NCBI GenBank assembly: GCA_937141935.1
Contig: CAKZQS010000004.1
Span: 222,371-286,370 of the forward strand
Direction: 5' to 3'
DNA from: an uncultured Ectothiorhodospiraceae bacterium
GTDB taxonomy: Bacteria > Pseudomonadota > Gammaproteobacteria > Nevskiales > Oceanococcaceae
Length of the DNA stretch: 64,000 nucleotides
The translations under genes and the position numbers were made by a program. The stretch's first letter is position 1, and every line of letters starts with the position of its first letter. This document shows, piece by piece, positions 32,843 to 40,214 of this stretch. The notes beneath the pieces were generated by a model. It was not told the origin of the DNA. It saw only the letters and a program-made list of their open reading frames with translations, and searched no databases.

Positions 32843-33960
32843 GCCGCGAGTCGCGGCAGCCGCGGCCCCAGCGGCACCTGCACCGCCGCAAACAGTTCGC
32901 GGTAGCGCGCGGCCAGCTCCGCGCGGTTGGCATCGAAGGCCTCGCCATCGAAGGCCGTGCTGGCGAACAACTCCTCGACGCCGACGGACTGAACCTGGTC
33001 GACCGCGATCGCGGGCACCGCCAGCCGTTGGCAAAGCTCGCGGGTGCGGGTGTCGTGCGTCAGACACAGCGTCGGCACGCCGGCGGCCAGCGCGATCATG
33101 CTGCCGTGGATGCGGGTATTCAGCGTGTGGCTGCAGCCGCGCAGCAGGTGCAGCCAGGCGGGGATCGAGTGTGGGACCTGGGTGCGAAAGCGCAGCAGGG
33201 CCGCGAAATCGGCGAAGGCCAGCTCGGGCGCCAGGTAGCGGTGCAAGGCCTCGATGGCCGGGCCGGCCCCTGGCCGCTGCTCGGCCAGGTAGACGCGCAG
33301 CCATTCCAGCGGGGCCTGACAGACGTAAAAGCGGCCCGCCTCTTCGCGGGTGGCGGCAAACAGTGCCCGTTCGACCGCGCGGCTCGCCGGGCGCGTCGTG
33401 CAGGCGTGTTGCGCGACGCGCAGCGGGGGCTGGGCCCAGCGCGCCGCCACCTTGCGACCCAGTTCCGGGTCGGGGTTCAGGAACAGCGAGGGGCAGCCCA
33501 GCGCCGCGACCTGGTCGACGCCATGCGCCCGGCAGACCTCGGCGCTGAAGGGGCCGCGCACCGCCAGATCCGGGCCATGCGCCGCGGCCGCCTGCAGGAA
33601 GCGCACGCTGCCCGGCGTCAGCTCGGGGATGCGGGTTTCCTCATCCGCCTGGGCGCCCAGCCCCAGGACCACGACGGGCACATCCAGGCCCTCGATCAAA
33701 TCTGCCAGCCAGCCAAAATCCTGCCGCCCGTTCAGCCAGTTGGCGGCGGCGATGACCAGCGCATCGATGCGGCCCAGGTAGTCCTCGGCGCGGGCGCGAA
33801 AGGGCACCAGCACCGGCTCCTGCGCCAGCATGGCGGCACTGGCGTGCCAGAAGGCGAAGTTGCCGAGGTTGTGCCCGGAGTGCTTCATCAGCGCCGCGGC
33901 GGTCATGGGCATGCCCGCCGGGAAGGCGCCGAGGTTCTCGGCCAGTAGTCCTATACGCAT
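32839..33960 (-). CDS. Polysaccharide pyruvyl transferase family protein
   Basis: A 373-residue protein. The ORF-track start is 40 codons too early; the ATG at 33960 begins MRIGLLAENLGAFPAGMPMT. Two Rossmann-like halves are visible, with VVVLGLGAQADE near residue 95, PDLAVRGPFSAEVCRAHG near 145, and the second-half signature LNTRIHGSMIALAAGVPTL near 300, which is typical of CsaB/WcaK-type pyruvyl transferases. These enzymes move pyruvate from PEP onto a sugar of an envelope polysaccharide. No glycan gene cluster surrounds it, so the acceptor is unclear. Confidence 0.82.
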   Translation of the reverse strand: MRIGLLAENLGAFPAGMPMTAAALMKHSGHNLGNFAFWHASAAMLAQEPVLVPFRARAEDYLGRIDALVIAAANWLNGRQDFGWLADLIEGLDVPVVVLGLGAQADEETRIPELTPGSVRFLQAAAAHGPDLAVRGPFSAEVCRAHGVDQVAALGCPSLFLNPDPELGRKVAARWAQPPLRVAQHACTTRPASRAVERALFAATREEAGRFYVCQAPLEWLRVYLAEQRPGAGPAIEALHRYLAPELAFADFAALLRFRTQVPHSIPAWLHLLRGCSHTLNTRIHGSMIALAAGVPTLCLTHDTRTRELCQRLAVPAIAVDQVQSVGVEELFASTAFDGEAFDANRAELAARYRELFAAVQVPLGPRLPRLAA

Positions 33961-33988
33961 CGCAGTCGGAGGCTCGGCGCGCAGGCGC

Positions 33989-34198
33989 TCAGTAGTGCGG
34001 CGGCCGTTCGTCCGCGTCGGCCGGGCTGTCGCCGGGCGGCTGGCTGCGCAGCTCGCGCAGCTGGCTGGCCAGCGCGCCAAGCTGCTGCTGCAGCGTGTCG
34101 ATCTGGCGCTGCTGGCGGGCGATCACGTCGTCGAGCGTGCGCAGGGTCTCGTCCTGAAAGGCCAGGCGGGTTTCCAGCTCGGCGACGCGATCGTCCAT
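33989..34198 (-). CDS. slyX: SlyX family protein
   Basis: A 69-residue coiled-coil protein. The ORF-track frame begins 30 codons upstream inside ppiC; the ATG at 34198 gives MDDRVAELETRLAFQDETLR and the C-terminus ends PPHY, the most conserved feature of SlyX. The function is unknown. It starts 7 nt after the ppiC stop, so the two are very likely cotranscribed. Confidence 0.9.
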   Translation of the reverse strand: MDDRVAELETRLAFQDETLRTLDDVIARQQRQIDTLQQQLGALASQLRELRSQPPGDSPADADERPPHY

Positions 34199-34205
34199 GC
34201 CGGCT

Positions 34206-34487
34206 TCAGTCGCTGCGTTCGGTGATTTCGAGCAGGTGGTAGCCGAACTGGGTCTTGATCGGCCCATGCACGGTGTGCAGCTCGTCACGGAACACGACCT
34301 GATCGAACTCGGGAACCATCATTCCCTGGCCGAAGCGACCCAGGTCGCCGCCGGACTGGCCGGAGGGGCAGGTCGAATGCTGGCGCGCCAGCTCGGCGAA
34401 GTCGGCGCCGTCGTTGATCTGCTGCTTGAGATCGGCGGCCTGGCCCTCGGTGGGCACGAGAATGTGGCGAGCGGAAGCGGTGGGCAT
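34206..34487 (-). CDS. ppiC: Parvulin-type peptidyl-prolyl cis-trans isomerase
   Basis: A 93-residue single-domain parvulin of the same size as E. coli PpiC. It starts SARHILVPTE and contains FAELARQHSTCPSG, GGDLGRFGQGMMVPEF and TQFGYHLLEI, the core and active-site segments of the family. It has no signal peptide, so it is cytosolic. It precedes slyX in a two-gene unit and is divergent from the outer-membrane barrel gene. Confidence 0.95.
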   Translation of the reverse strand: MPTASARHILVPTEGQAADLKQQINDGADFAELARQHSTCPSGQSGGDLGRFGQGMMVPEFDQVVFRDELHTVHGPIKTQFGYHLLEITERSD

Positions 34488-34551
34488 GGGCTTATCCCTT
34501 AGCGGTCGGCCGCAGATGCTAGCCCATGTGGCCGTGACGGGGCCGGCTGCG

Positions 34552-34557
34552 TAGAAT
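34552..34557 (+). promoter_or_regulatory. -10 (TAGAAT) for the outer-membrane barrel gene
   Basis: TAGAAT lies 6 nt before the ATG at 34564, the same spacing as at yceH. No ribosome-binding sequence lies between, so the transcript is predicted to be leaderless. Confidence 0.5.
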
Positions 34558-34563
34558 GGTGCG

Positions 34564-35955
34564 ATGCAACAACAGACCCCTCGCGGCGCATTCCGGGCTG
34601 CTCTGGCCTCGACCGCTCTGACCCTGTCCGCCCTGGCGCTGACCCTGGCGCCGGGCGCGGCGCCGGCCTTCGAGCTGCGCCTGAGCGCCGAGGGCAGCGC
34701 CTATGCCGCGCTGGAGCCCGCGCTGCAGGCCTCCGCGGCCGCGACCTTCGAGCACCATGTGTATATCCGCGAGCGGGGCGGGTTGAGCCACACGCTGGAT
34801 TTCGTGGCCTTCGGCCGCTACGCCGACGGCGCCGAGGCGGTGCGCAAGCACGCCGACCTGCGCGAGTTCAGCTACATCCGCGCCACCCGCAACAGCGAGC
34901 TGCGCTTTGGCATGGCCCGCGCCTTCTGGGGCGTCACCGAGGCCGTGCACATCGTCGACATCCTGAACCAGGACGATGCGCTGGAAGACATCGACGGCGA
35001 GGACAAGCTGGGCCAGCCGCTGCTGGCCGGCAGCTATCGCCTCGGGCCCGGGCGCCTGGGTGCGGTGGTGCTGCCGCGCTTTCGCCCGCGCGAGTTCGGG
35101 CCGGGCTTTCGCGCGCTGAGCCCCTTTCCGATTGCCGCGGAGCAGGCCCGCTACGAGGACCCGCGCGCCCGCAAGCATGTCGACTACGCATTGCGCTGGA
35201 CGCAACGGCTCGGCGACCTGGATCTGGGCCTGTCCTGGTTCGAGGGCACCGGCCGCGAGCCGGTGTTGCAGCCCTGCGCGCGCGCCGGCAGCGGGCGCCC
35301 CGGCACCAGCGACACCCAGGCCAATTGCGACCTGGGCCAGGCCTTCGCGCCGCCGCAGACCACGCCACTGGAAGACGCCGCCATCGATCTCTTTGCCCTG
35401 CTGGGGCTGGGCCCCAGCCGCGAGGAGCTGGAGCAGGACTTCATTGAGGCCGCGCAGGCGGACGTGGTGCTGATCCCGCATTACGACCAGATTCGCCAGC
35501 TGGGTCTGGAGGCGCAATGGCTGCAGGGCAACGCCGCCTGGAAGTTCGAAGGGCGTTTGCGCGAGCAGCGCGGCGAGCGCCAGCTGGCCTTCGCCGCGGG
35601 CCTGGAGTACAGCCTGGGCACCTTCGTGAACGACCTGCTCGATATTGGCCTGCTGGTCGAGTACCTCTATGACGACCGCCCGGCCAACACCTACCTGACG
35701 TTGTTCGACGATGACATCTTCATCGGTACCCGCATCCTGGGTAACGACGTGGCCGGCACCCAGCTATTGGGCGGCGTCATCGTCGATCGCGACAGCCGCG
35801 ACCTGTTCTGGTCGCTGGAGGCCAGTCGCCGGCTGGGGGGCAGTACGCGTCTGGTCTTCGAAACCCGCGGCCTGGAGCCGCGCGGCGGCAGCGCGACCGG
35901 CCAACTGCTCAACGACATCGACCAGGCGCGGCTCGCGTGGGAGCTGTATTTCTAA
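34564..35955 (+). CDS. Predicted outer-membrane beta-barrel protein
   Basis: A 463-residue protein with a signal peptide (STALTLSALALTLAPGAAPA, cleavage near residue 35). The mature part alternates polar and hydrophobic residues in short strands (LRFGMARAFWGVTEAVHIV, LDLGLSWFEGTGRE) and ends in an aromatic residue (WELYF), the C-terminal signal for Bam-dependent assembly. I do not recognise a characterised family; it looks like a medium-sized porin-like barrel. It is divergent from ppiC-slyX and convergent with purK. Confidence 0.6.
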   Translation: MQQQTPRGAFRAALASTALTLSALALTLAPGAAPAFELRLSAEGSAYAALEPALQASAAATFEHHVYIRERGGLSHTLDFVAFGRYADGAEAVRKHADLREFSYIRATRNSELRFGMARAFWGVTEAVHIVDILNQDDALEDIDGEDKLGQPLLAGSYRLGPGRLGAVVLPRFRPREFGPGFRALSPFPIAAEQARYEDPRARKHVDYALRWTQRLGDLDLGLSWFEGTGREPVLQPCARAGSGRPGTSDTQANCDLGQAFAPPQTTPLEDAAIDLFALLGLGPSREELEQDFIEAAQADVVLIPHYDQIRQLGLEAQWLQGNAAWKFEGRLREQRGERQLAFAAGLEYSLGTFVNDLLDIGLLVEYLYDDRPANTYLTLFDDDIFIGTRILGNDVAGTQLLGGVIVDRDSRDLFWSLEASRRLGGSTRLVFETRGLEPRGGSATGQLLNDIDQARLAWELYF

Positions 35956-35963
35956 AGGGCCCC

Positions 35964-35994
35964 AAAAAAGGCGAGCCCGCCATCCCTGGCGGGC
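35964..35994 (-). terminator. Rho-independent terminator of the purEK transcript
   Basis: A perfect 8-bp stem GCCCGCCA / TGGCGGGC with a 4-nt loop lies at 35975-35994. On the minus strand it is followed by a run of six T (AAAAAA on the plus strand at 35964-35969), so it terminates minus-strand transcription. It is about 235 nt downstream of the purK stop. Confidence 0.7.
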
Positions 35995-36098
35995 CCACCA
36001 CGTACCGTCGCGTGGGGGCTGCAACGGCACGTTAGCGAAACTGTAGCCAACCCGACCCCGATCCTGACTCCGGTCATGACCTTGGCCTTGACCCTGGC

Positions 36099-36134
36099 GG
36101 AGCCGGAGCCGGAGCCGGAGCCGGTGCCGGTGCC
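36099..36134 (+). repeat. GGAGCC/GGTGCC hexanucleotide tract
   Basis: Four exact tandem GGAGCC units followed by two GGTGCC units, between convergent genes. It resembles the shorter tract at 16989-17010. Confidence 0.8.
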
Positions 36135-36228
36135 GGGGCTTGCGCGGCGCCGCCAAGTGTCGCGCAGGGGCCCAGCGCGGGGGCGCCGCTGGCTGCCTGC
36201 CGGGTCGTCCTTGTCGCTGCGCGTGGCT

Positions 36229-37359
36229 TCAGGCCGGCGTTGGCGCTTGCGCATCCTCGTTGTTTGGGGCCGGGCCCAGCAGGCGCTCGGCCTTCTCCAG
36301 GGCATCCGGCTCCAGCAGCCAGTGGCCCATCTTGCGCCGTGGCCGTGGCGTCTTGCCGTAGGTGATGATGCGCCCGCCCGCCTGCTCTTCCAGCTGGCGC
36401 ACACGGCGGTCGCCGCGGACTTCGTGTTGCGGGTACAAATTCAGCATGGCCGCGTCGCGGGTCTGCAGCTCGGGCAGCGGCATGCCGACGACGGCGCGCA
36501 TGTGCAGCGCGAACTGCGAGCAGTTGGCGCCAAACTGGGTCAGGTGGCCGCTGTTGTGCACGCGCGGAGCGATCTCATTGACCAGCACCCGGCCGTCGCG
36601 GGCCAGGAAGAACTCGACGGCGATGACGCCGCGGCTGGGCCAGGCCTCGGCAATCGCGTGCCAGACCTCCTCGGCGCGGGCATGCGCGGCCTCCGGCAGG
36701 CCGGCCGGCCAGCGCGACCTGTACAACTGGCCATCCACGTGGTCGTTGCGGATCGGCGGGTACAGGCGCAGCGCGTCGCCCGCGCCGCGGGCGCCGACCA
36801 GCGAAAACTCCAGCTCGAAGTCGATCGCCTCTTCCAGCACACAGGGCGCACGGCCCAGTTCCTCCCAGGCCGCGGCCAGGTCGGCGCCCCGGGCCACGCG
36901 CATCTGCCCCTTGCCGTCATAGCCGCCGCGGCGGCGCTTGAGAAAGCCCGGGAAGGGCGCGCTGCGCTCGGCCACGGCCACGGCCGCGGGCTTGTCCACC
37001 GAGAAAAAGCGCGGTTGCGGCGCGCCCAGGCGCTCCAGAAAGCCCCGTTGCGCCAGGCGGTCGCGCAGCCGCCGCATCATCGTGGCCGAGGGGTGCAGCG
37101 AGACCTGTGCGCCGAGGTGCATCAGCGTTTCGTCGGGCAGGTGCTCGTTATCCAGCGTGATGACCTGGCAGCTCGCCGCCATGCGGTCCAGCGCTTCGGT
37201 GTCGGTGTATTCGGCGCAGATGTATTCATCGCAGCTGCGCGCCGCGGGCGCCCGCGACTCCGGGCACAGCACCACGGTGCGCAGGCCCAGTTCGCGCGCT
37301 TCCTCGCACATCAGCATGGCCAGCTGGCCACCACCAAGAATGCCTACACAGGTGTTCAT
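36229..37359 (-). CDS. purK: 5-(carboxyamino)imidazole ribonucleotide synthase
   Basis: A 376-residue ATP-grasp enzyme that makes N5-CAIR from AIR, bicarbonate and ATP in purine synthesis. The N-terminus CVGILGGGQLAMLMCEEAREL is the dinucleotide-like first motif of PurK. The ATP-grasp strand FLKRRRGGYDGKGQMRV and the C-terminal metal region VNEIAPRVHNSGHLTQ are intact. The start codon overlaps the purE stop (ATGA), so synthesis of the two enzymes is coupled. Confidence 0.96.
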   Translation of the reverse strand: MNTCVGILGGGQLAMLMCEEARELGLRTVVLCPESRAPAARSCDEYICAEYTDTEALDRMAASCQVITLDNEHLPDETLMHLGAQVSLHPSATMMRRLRDRLAQRGFLERLGAPQPRFFSVDKPAAVAVAERSAPFPGFLKRRRGGYDGKGQMRVARGADLAAAWEELGRAPCVLEEAIDFELEFSLVGARGAGDALRLYPPIRNDHVDGQLYRSRWPAGLPEAAHARAEEVWHAIAEAWPSRGVIAVEFFLARDGRVLVNEIAPRVHNSGHLTQFGANCSQFALHMRAVVGMPLPELQTRDAAMLNLYPQHEVRGDRRVRQLEEQAGGRIITYGKTPRPRRKMGHWLLEPDALEKAERLLGPAPNNEDAQAPTPA

Positions 37360-37850
37360 GGCAACTCCTGGGCGCGTACTTGCGCCGTTTGGGCCGCGCG
37401 GAAATCGCGCAGCCGCTCCGTCAGCGACGGGTTGTCCAGGGCCAGAATCGACACCGCGCTCAGCGCGGCGTTGGCCGCGCCGGCGGCGCCGATGGCAAAA
37501 GTCGGCACGGGGATGCCGCGCGGCATCTGCACGATCGACAGCAGCGCATCCACGCCGCGCAGCATCGAGGCCTGGTGGGCCACCGGCACGCCCAGCACCG
37601 GCAGTTCCGTCATCGCCGCCAGCATGCCGGGCAGGTGCGCCGCACCGCCGGCACCGGCGATGATGATCTTCAGGCCGCGATCGGCGGCGCTGGCACCAAA
37701 CTCGTGCAGTTCCACCGGCATGCGGTGCGCGGACAGCACGCGGGCTTCATGACCAATATCGAAGTCGTCGAGAACGGCAACGGCATTTTCCATGACCGGC
37801 CAGTCCGAGCGGCTGCCCATGACAACGGCGACTTCCGGGGTGGGGCTCAT
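37356..37850 (-). CDS. purE: 5-(carboxyamino)imidazole ribonucleotide mutase
   Basis: A 164-residue class I PurE that converts N5-CAIR to CAIR. The ORF-track start is 39 codons too long; the ATG at 37850 gives MSPTPEVAVVMGSRSDWPVM, with the conserved GSxSDW. Further signatures SAHRMP and AGAGGAAHLPGM line the active site. It forms an operon with purK. About 240 nt of non-coding DNA lie upstream. Confidence 0.96.
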   Translation of the reverse strand: MSPTPEVAVVMGSRSDWPVMENAVAVLDDFDIGHEARVLSAHRMPVELHEFGASAADRGLKIIIAGAGGAAHLPGMLAAMTELPVLGVPVAHQASMLRGVDALLSIVQMPRGIPVPTFAIGAAGAANAALSAVSILALDNPSLTERLRDFRAAQTAQVRAQELP

Positions 37851-38090
37851 GACATCAGGCTCCGAGCGGCAGCCGGTACGCCGCCCTCGATGACGATCGC
37901 CCGGCCCTTGAAGGGTGAGTTGTGCGCAGCAGCGATGCTTTTCGGCCCGGCGCCAGGGCCGTGGCACAGGGTGCGAGCCGCAGCGCTGCGCGCACGAAGA
38001 TATAGGAGGCGCCGCCCGCGCGCATGCCCCGCCCGCCTGATCGGGCCGGGGTCAGGCGGCAAAACCGCCGCCGTGGGCAGCGCCCGATCA
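37851..38090 (-). other. purE upstream region with a two-level hairpin
   Basis: No gene was seen in this 240-nt stretch. Near its right end an imperfect outer stem (CCGCCTGATCGGGC at about 38034 against GCCCGATCATCAGGCGG at about 38080) encloses an inner GGCGG / CCGCC hairpin. The right arm runs into the stop codon of the HPF-like gene, so the structure could be a terminator or attenuator without a clear T-run. A defined riboswitch was not recognised. Confidence 0.45.
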
Positions 38091-38432
38091 TCAGGCGGCG
38101 GGCTCCGCCAGGCGCGGCATCGGGGCCGGCAGGCGGCGCCGGTTCAGCTCGCGGTCCAGCGCCTGCTCGGCGCGTCGGCTGGCCTGGTGAATCGCCTGGT
38201 ACATGTCCTCGCTGCGAGCCTGCACCACGATCGGCTGCATCTGCGGCAGCCCGAACACCATGCGGCAGCGCTTGTCCACGCCGCCGCGCGGCCCGTTCAC
38301 GTCCTCCAGGCGGACGCGTGCGTAATGCAGCCAATCGCCAAAGCGCGCCTGCAGGCGGGCCAGTTGTGTGCGCACCGCGTGCTTGAGCGCGGCGGTCATC
38401 GTGAAGGGGCGGGATTGCAGATCCAGTTGCAT
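38091..38432 (-). CDS. HPF/RaiA-family ribosome-associated protein
   Basis: A 113-residue protein. The ATG at 38432 (MQLDLQSRPFTMTAALKHAV) is preferred over the ORF-track start, which adds 41 residues of no family character. The beta-alpha-beta pattern, the segment YARVRLEDVNGPRGGVDKRCRMVF and the amphipathic helix DMYQAIHQASRRAEQALDRE are those of short hibernation-promoting-factor-like proteins that bind the 30S subunit. The Arg-rich tail is compatible with rRNA binding. It is divergent from the NhaR-like regulator, with about 100 nt between. Confidence 0.82.
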   Translation of the reverse strand: MQLDLQSRPFTMTAALKHAVRTQLARLQARFGDWLHYARVRLEDVNGPRGGVDKRCRMVFGLPQMQPIVVQARSEDMYQAIHQASRRAEQALDRELNRRRLPAPMPRLAEPAA

Positions 38433-38535
38433 CGTTCGCACTCCGGCGGGTGGGGGTGAACCCAGCTTAGGTCGCTTTACCCTTCGGAAAAAGTCGTTTA
38501 TTACTCGGTCACCATCAACTAAAGCCGAAGTATTG

Positions 38536-39450
38536 ATGCGTGAACTGAACCTCAAACATCTGCACTATTTCTGGGTGGTTGCCCAGGAGGGGTCGATCAG
38601 CGCGGCCAGCGAGCGCCTGTTCATCACGCCGCAAACCATCAGTGCCCAGCTTCGCGAACTGGAGGAGCGCATGCACTGCAAGCTCTTCGAGCGGCGCGGC
38701 CGCGGCCTGGTGCTGACCCGCGCGGGGGAAACCGCCCGCGGCTACGCCGACGCGATTTTCGATCTCTCGCGCGAACTGACCAATGCGCTGTCCGAGGAGG
38801 AGGCCGGGCTGCGCCAGGTGCGCATCGGCGTGGTCGACGTCGTGCCCAAGCTGATTGCCAGCCTGGTGCTGCTGCCGCTGCTGCGGCGCGAGCCGGCGCC
38901 CCGGCTGCAATGTCGCGAGGGCGATGCGGCCGACATGCTCAACCGCCTGGCGCAGCACCGGCTGGATGCGGTGCTCAGCGACCACCCGGCCACGCCGGAC
39001 CCCAATGTGCGCCTGTACACCCACGAGCTGGGCCGCACCGGCATCAGCTTTCTGGGCGCCCCCGGTTTGCTGGCCGAGCCGCTGCAGCCCTTCCCGCAAT
39101 GCCTGCACGGGCTGCCGATCTTGTTGCCGGGGCGGCGCACGGCGCTGCGCATGGCGCTGGAGAACTGGCTGCGCGAGCAGGGCGTCGAGATGCGGGTAGC
39201 CGGCGAATGCGACGACAGTGCGCTGATCAAGGCGCTGGGCCAGGCCGGGGGCGGCATCTTCACCTGCCCAACGGCCATCGAGTCGGAGGTCTGCCGGCAG
39301 TATGCGGTCGAGGCCATCGGCCGCACCGAAGCCGTGCAGGAGCAGTTCTTCCTGATCACCGCCAGCTCGCAGGTGGAGCGACCGCTGCTGGCAGAGCTGA
39401 TTGCACGCGCCCGCGGCGACGTCTTCGAGGCCCGCGCCGGGTCGGATTAG
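38536..39450 (+). CDS. nhaR: NhaR-type LysR-family transcriptional regulator
   Basis: A 304-residue LysR regulator. The N-terminal winged helix LNLKHLHYFWVVAQEGSISA, with FITPQTISAQLRELE as recognition helix, closely follows the NhaR subgroup. The C-terminal periplasmic-binding-type domain starts near residue 92 (VRIGVVDVVPKL). NhaR regulates Na+/H+ antiport (nhaA) and biofilm genes in E. coli; here no antiporter is adjacent, so the target is not evident. The ATG at 38536 is used because the first 56 codons of the track ORF overlap the HPF-like gene antisense. Confidence 0.87.
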   Translation: MRELNLKHLHYFWVVAQEGSISAASERLFITPQTISAQLRELEERMHCKLFERRGRGLVLTRAGETARGYADAIFDLSRELTNALSEEEAGLRQVRIGVVDVVPKLIASLVLLPLLRREPAPRLQCREGDAADMLNRLAQHRLDAVLSDHPATPDPNVRLYTHELGRTGISFLGAPGLLAEPLQPFPQCLHGLPILLPGRRTALRMALENWLREQGVEMRVAGECDDSALIKALGQAGGGIFTCPTAIESEVCRQYAVEAIGRTEAVQEQFFLITASSQVERPLLAELIARARGDVFEARAGSD

Positions 39451-39535
39451 CTGCCGCGGCGCGCGCGCGCGTTTGCCCGCTCGCGCGCGACTGCTATCGT
39501 GTGCGCCAGGGGCCGAGGGCCATGCTGCGACCGCG

Positions 39536-40207
39536 ATGCAAATCGAATACGACTTCGAACTCGACGACGGCACCAGGCACAGTTTCGTCGTCGACCTGCA
39601 GCGTGAGGAGCGCCACCCGGAGAATGCGCCGGCCTGGACCCACCTGACGCAAAACCAGTGCCCGCACTGCCCGCATGCCGGCAGCCATTGCCCGCCGGCC
39701 GTGGACCTGCAGGCCGTCGTCGATGCCTTCACCGAAATTCTGTCGCACCACACGGCGCAGATCACCGTGCGCACGCCGCAGCGCACGGTCAGCGCGCAGG
39801 CCAATGTGCAGGCCGGCCTGGCCAGCCTGTTCGGCCTGATCATGGCCAGCAGCGCCTGCCCGATCCTGAAGCCCATGCGCGGACTGGCACGCATGCACCT
39901 GCCCTTCCAGAGCCTGGAGGAATCCAGCTTTCGCATGATCGGCGCCTACCTGCTGGGCGAGCTGTGCCGGCACCGCGAGGGGGGGCAGGCCGACTGGTCG
40001 CTGGCCAGCCTGCGCGAGTACTTCGACGATGTGCTGCAACTCAATGCCACCTTCCGCGAGCGCATCGGCGAGGCCGCGGCGCGCGATTCCACGCTGAACG
40101 CCGTGGGCACGCTGGCCACCCAGGCGCTGTGGGTGCAGATGTCGCTGGACGAGATCCTCGAAGAACTCAAGCCGCTGGCCCTGGTGCCACCCGCCAGCGC
40201 CGACTGA
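39536..40207 (+). CDS. Uncharacterised Cys-rich protein upstream of a two-component system
   Basis: A 223-residue cytosolic protein; the ATG at 39536 gives MQIEYDFELDDGTRHSFVVD. I do not recognise a characterised family. A compact cluster NQCPHCPHAGSHCPPAVDL (about residues 39-57) offers three Cys and two His for a metal or redox site, and a further Cys follows in SSACPILKPM. The rest is mainly helical, with no membrane segment. It ends 7 nt before the sensor kinase gene, and HK and RR follow directly, so the three are very likely one operon. A role as a metal or redox partner of the kinase is inference. Confidence 0.7.
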   Translation: MQIEYDFELDDGTRHSFVVDLQREERHPENAPAWTHLTQNQCPHCPHAGSHCPPAVDLQAVVDAFTEILSHHTAQITVRTPQRTVSAQANVQAGLASLFGLIMASSACPILKPMRGLARMHLPFQSLEESSFRMIGAYLLGELCRHREGGQADWSLASLREYFDDVLQLNATFRERIGEAAARDSTLNAVGTLATQALWVQMSLDEILEELKPLALVPPASAD

Positions 40208-40214
40208 GGCCGCC

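Larger units (their letters stand above)
35956..36228. other. Intergenic space between barrel gene and purK
   Basis: A 273-nt stretch between two convergent genes. It contains a terminator for the purEK transcript near its left end and a GGAGCC/GGTGCC tract in the middle. No gene was seen. Confidence 0.7.

Noticed and set aside
35975-35994. Hairpin after the barrel gene as a plus-strand terminator
   Set aside because: No T-run follows on the plus strand. The A-run on the left side shows that it works for minus-strand transcripts.
28259-38049. Exact 15-mer GCCTGATCGGGCCGG shared by 28259-28273 and 38035-38049
   Set aside because: In a sequence of this GC content many 15-mer matches are expected by chance over 64 kb, and flanking bases are not similar. 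It does not prove that the hairpin near purE belongs to the 28-kb repeat family.
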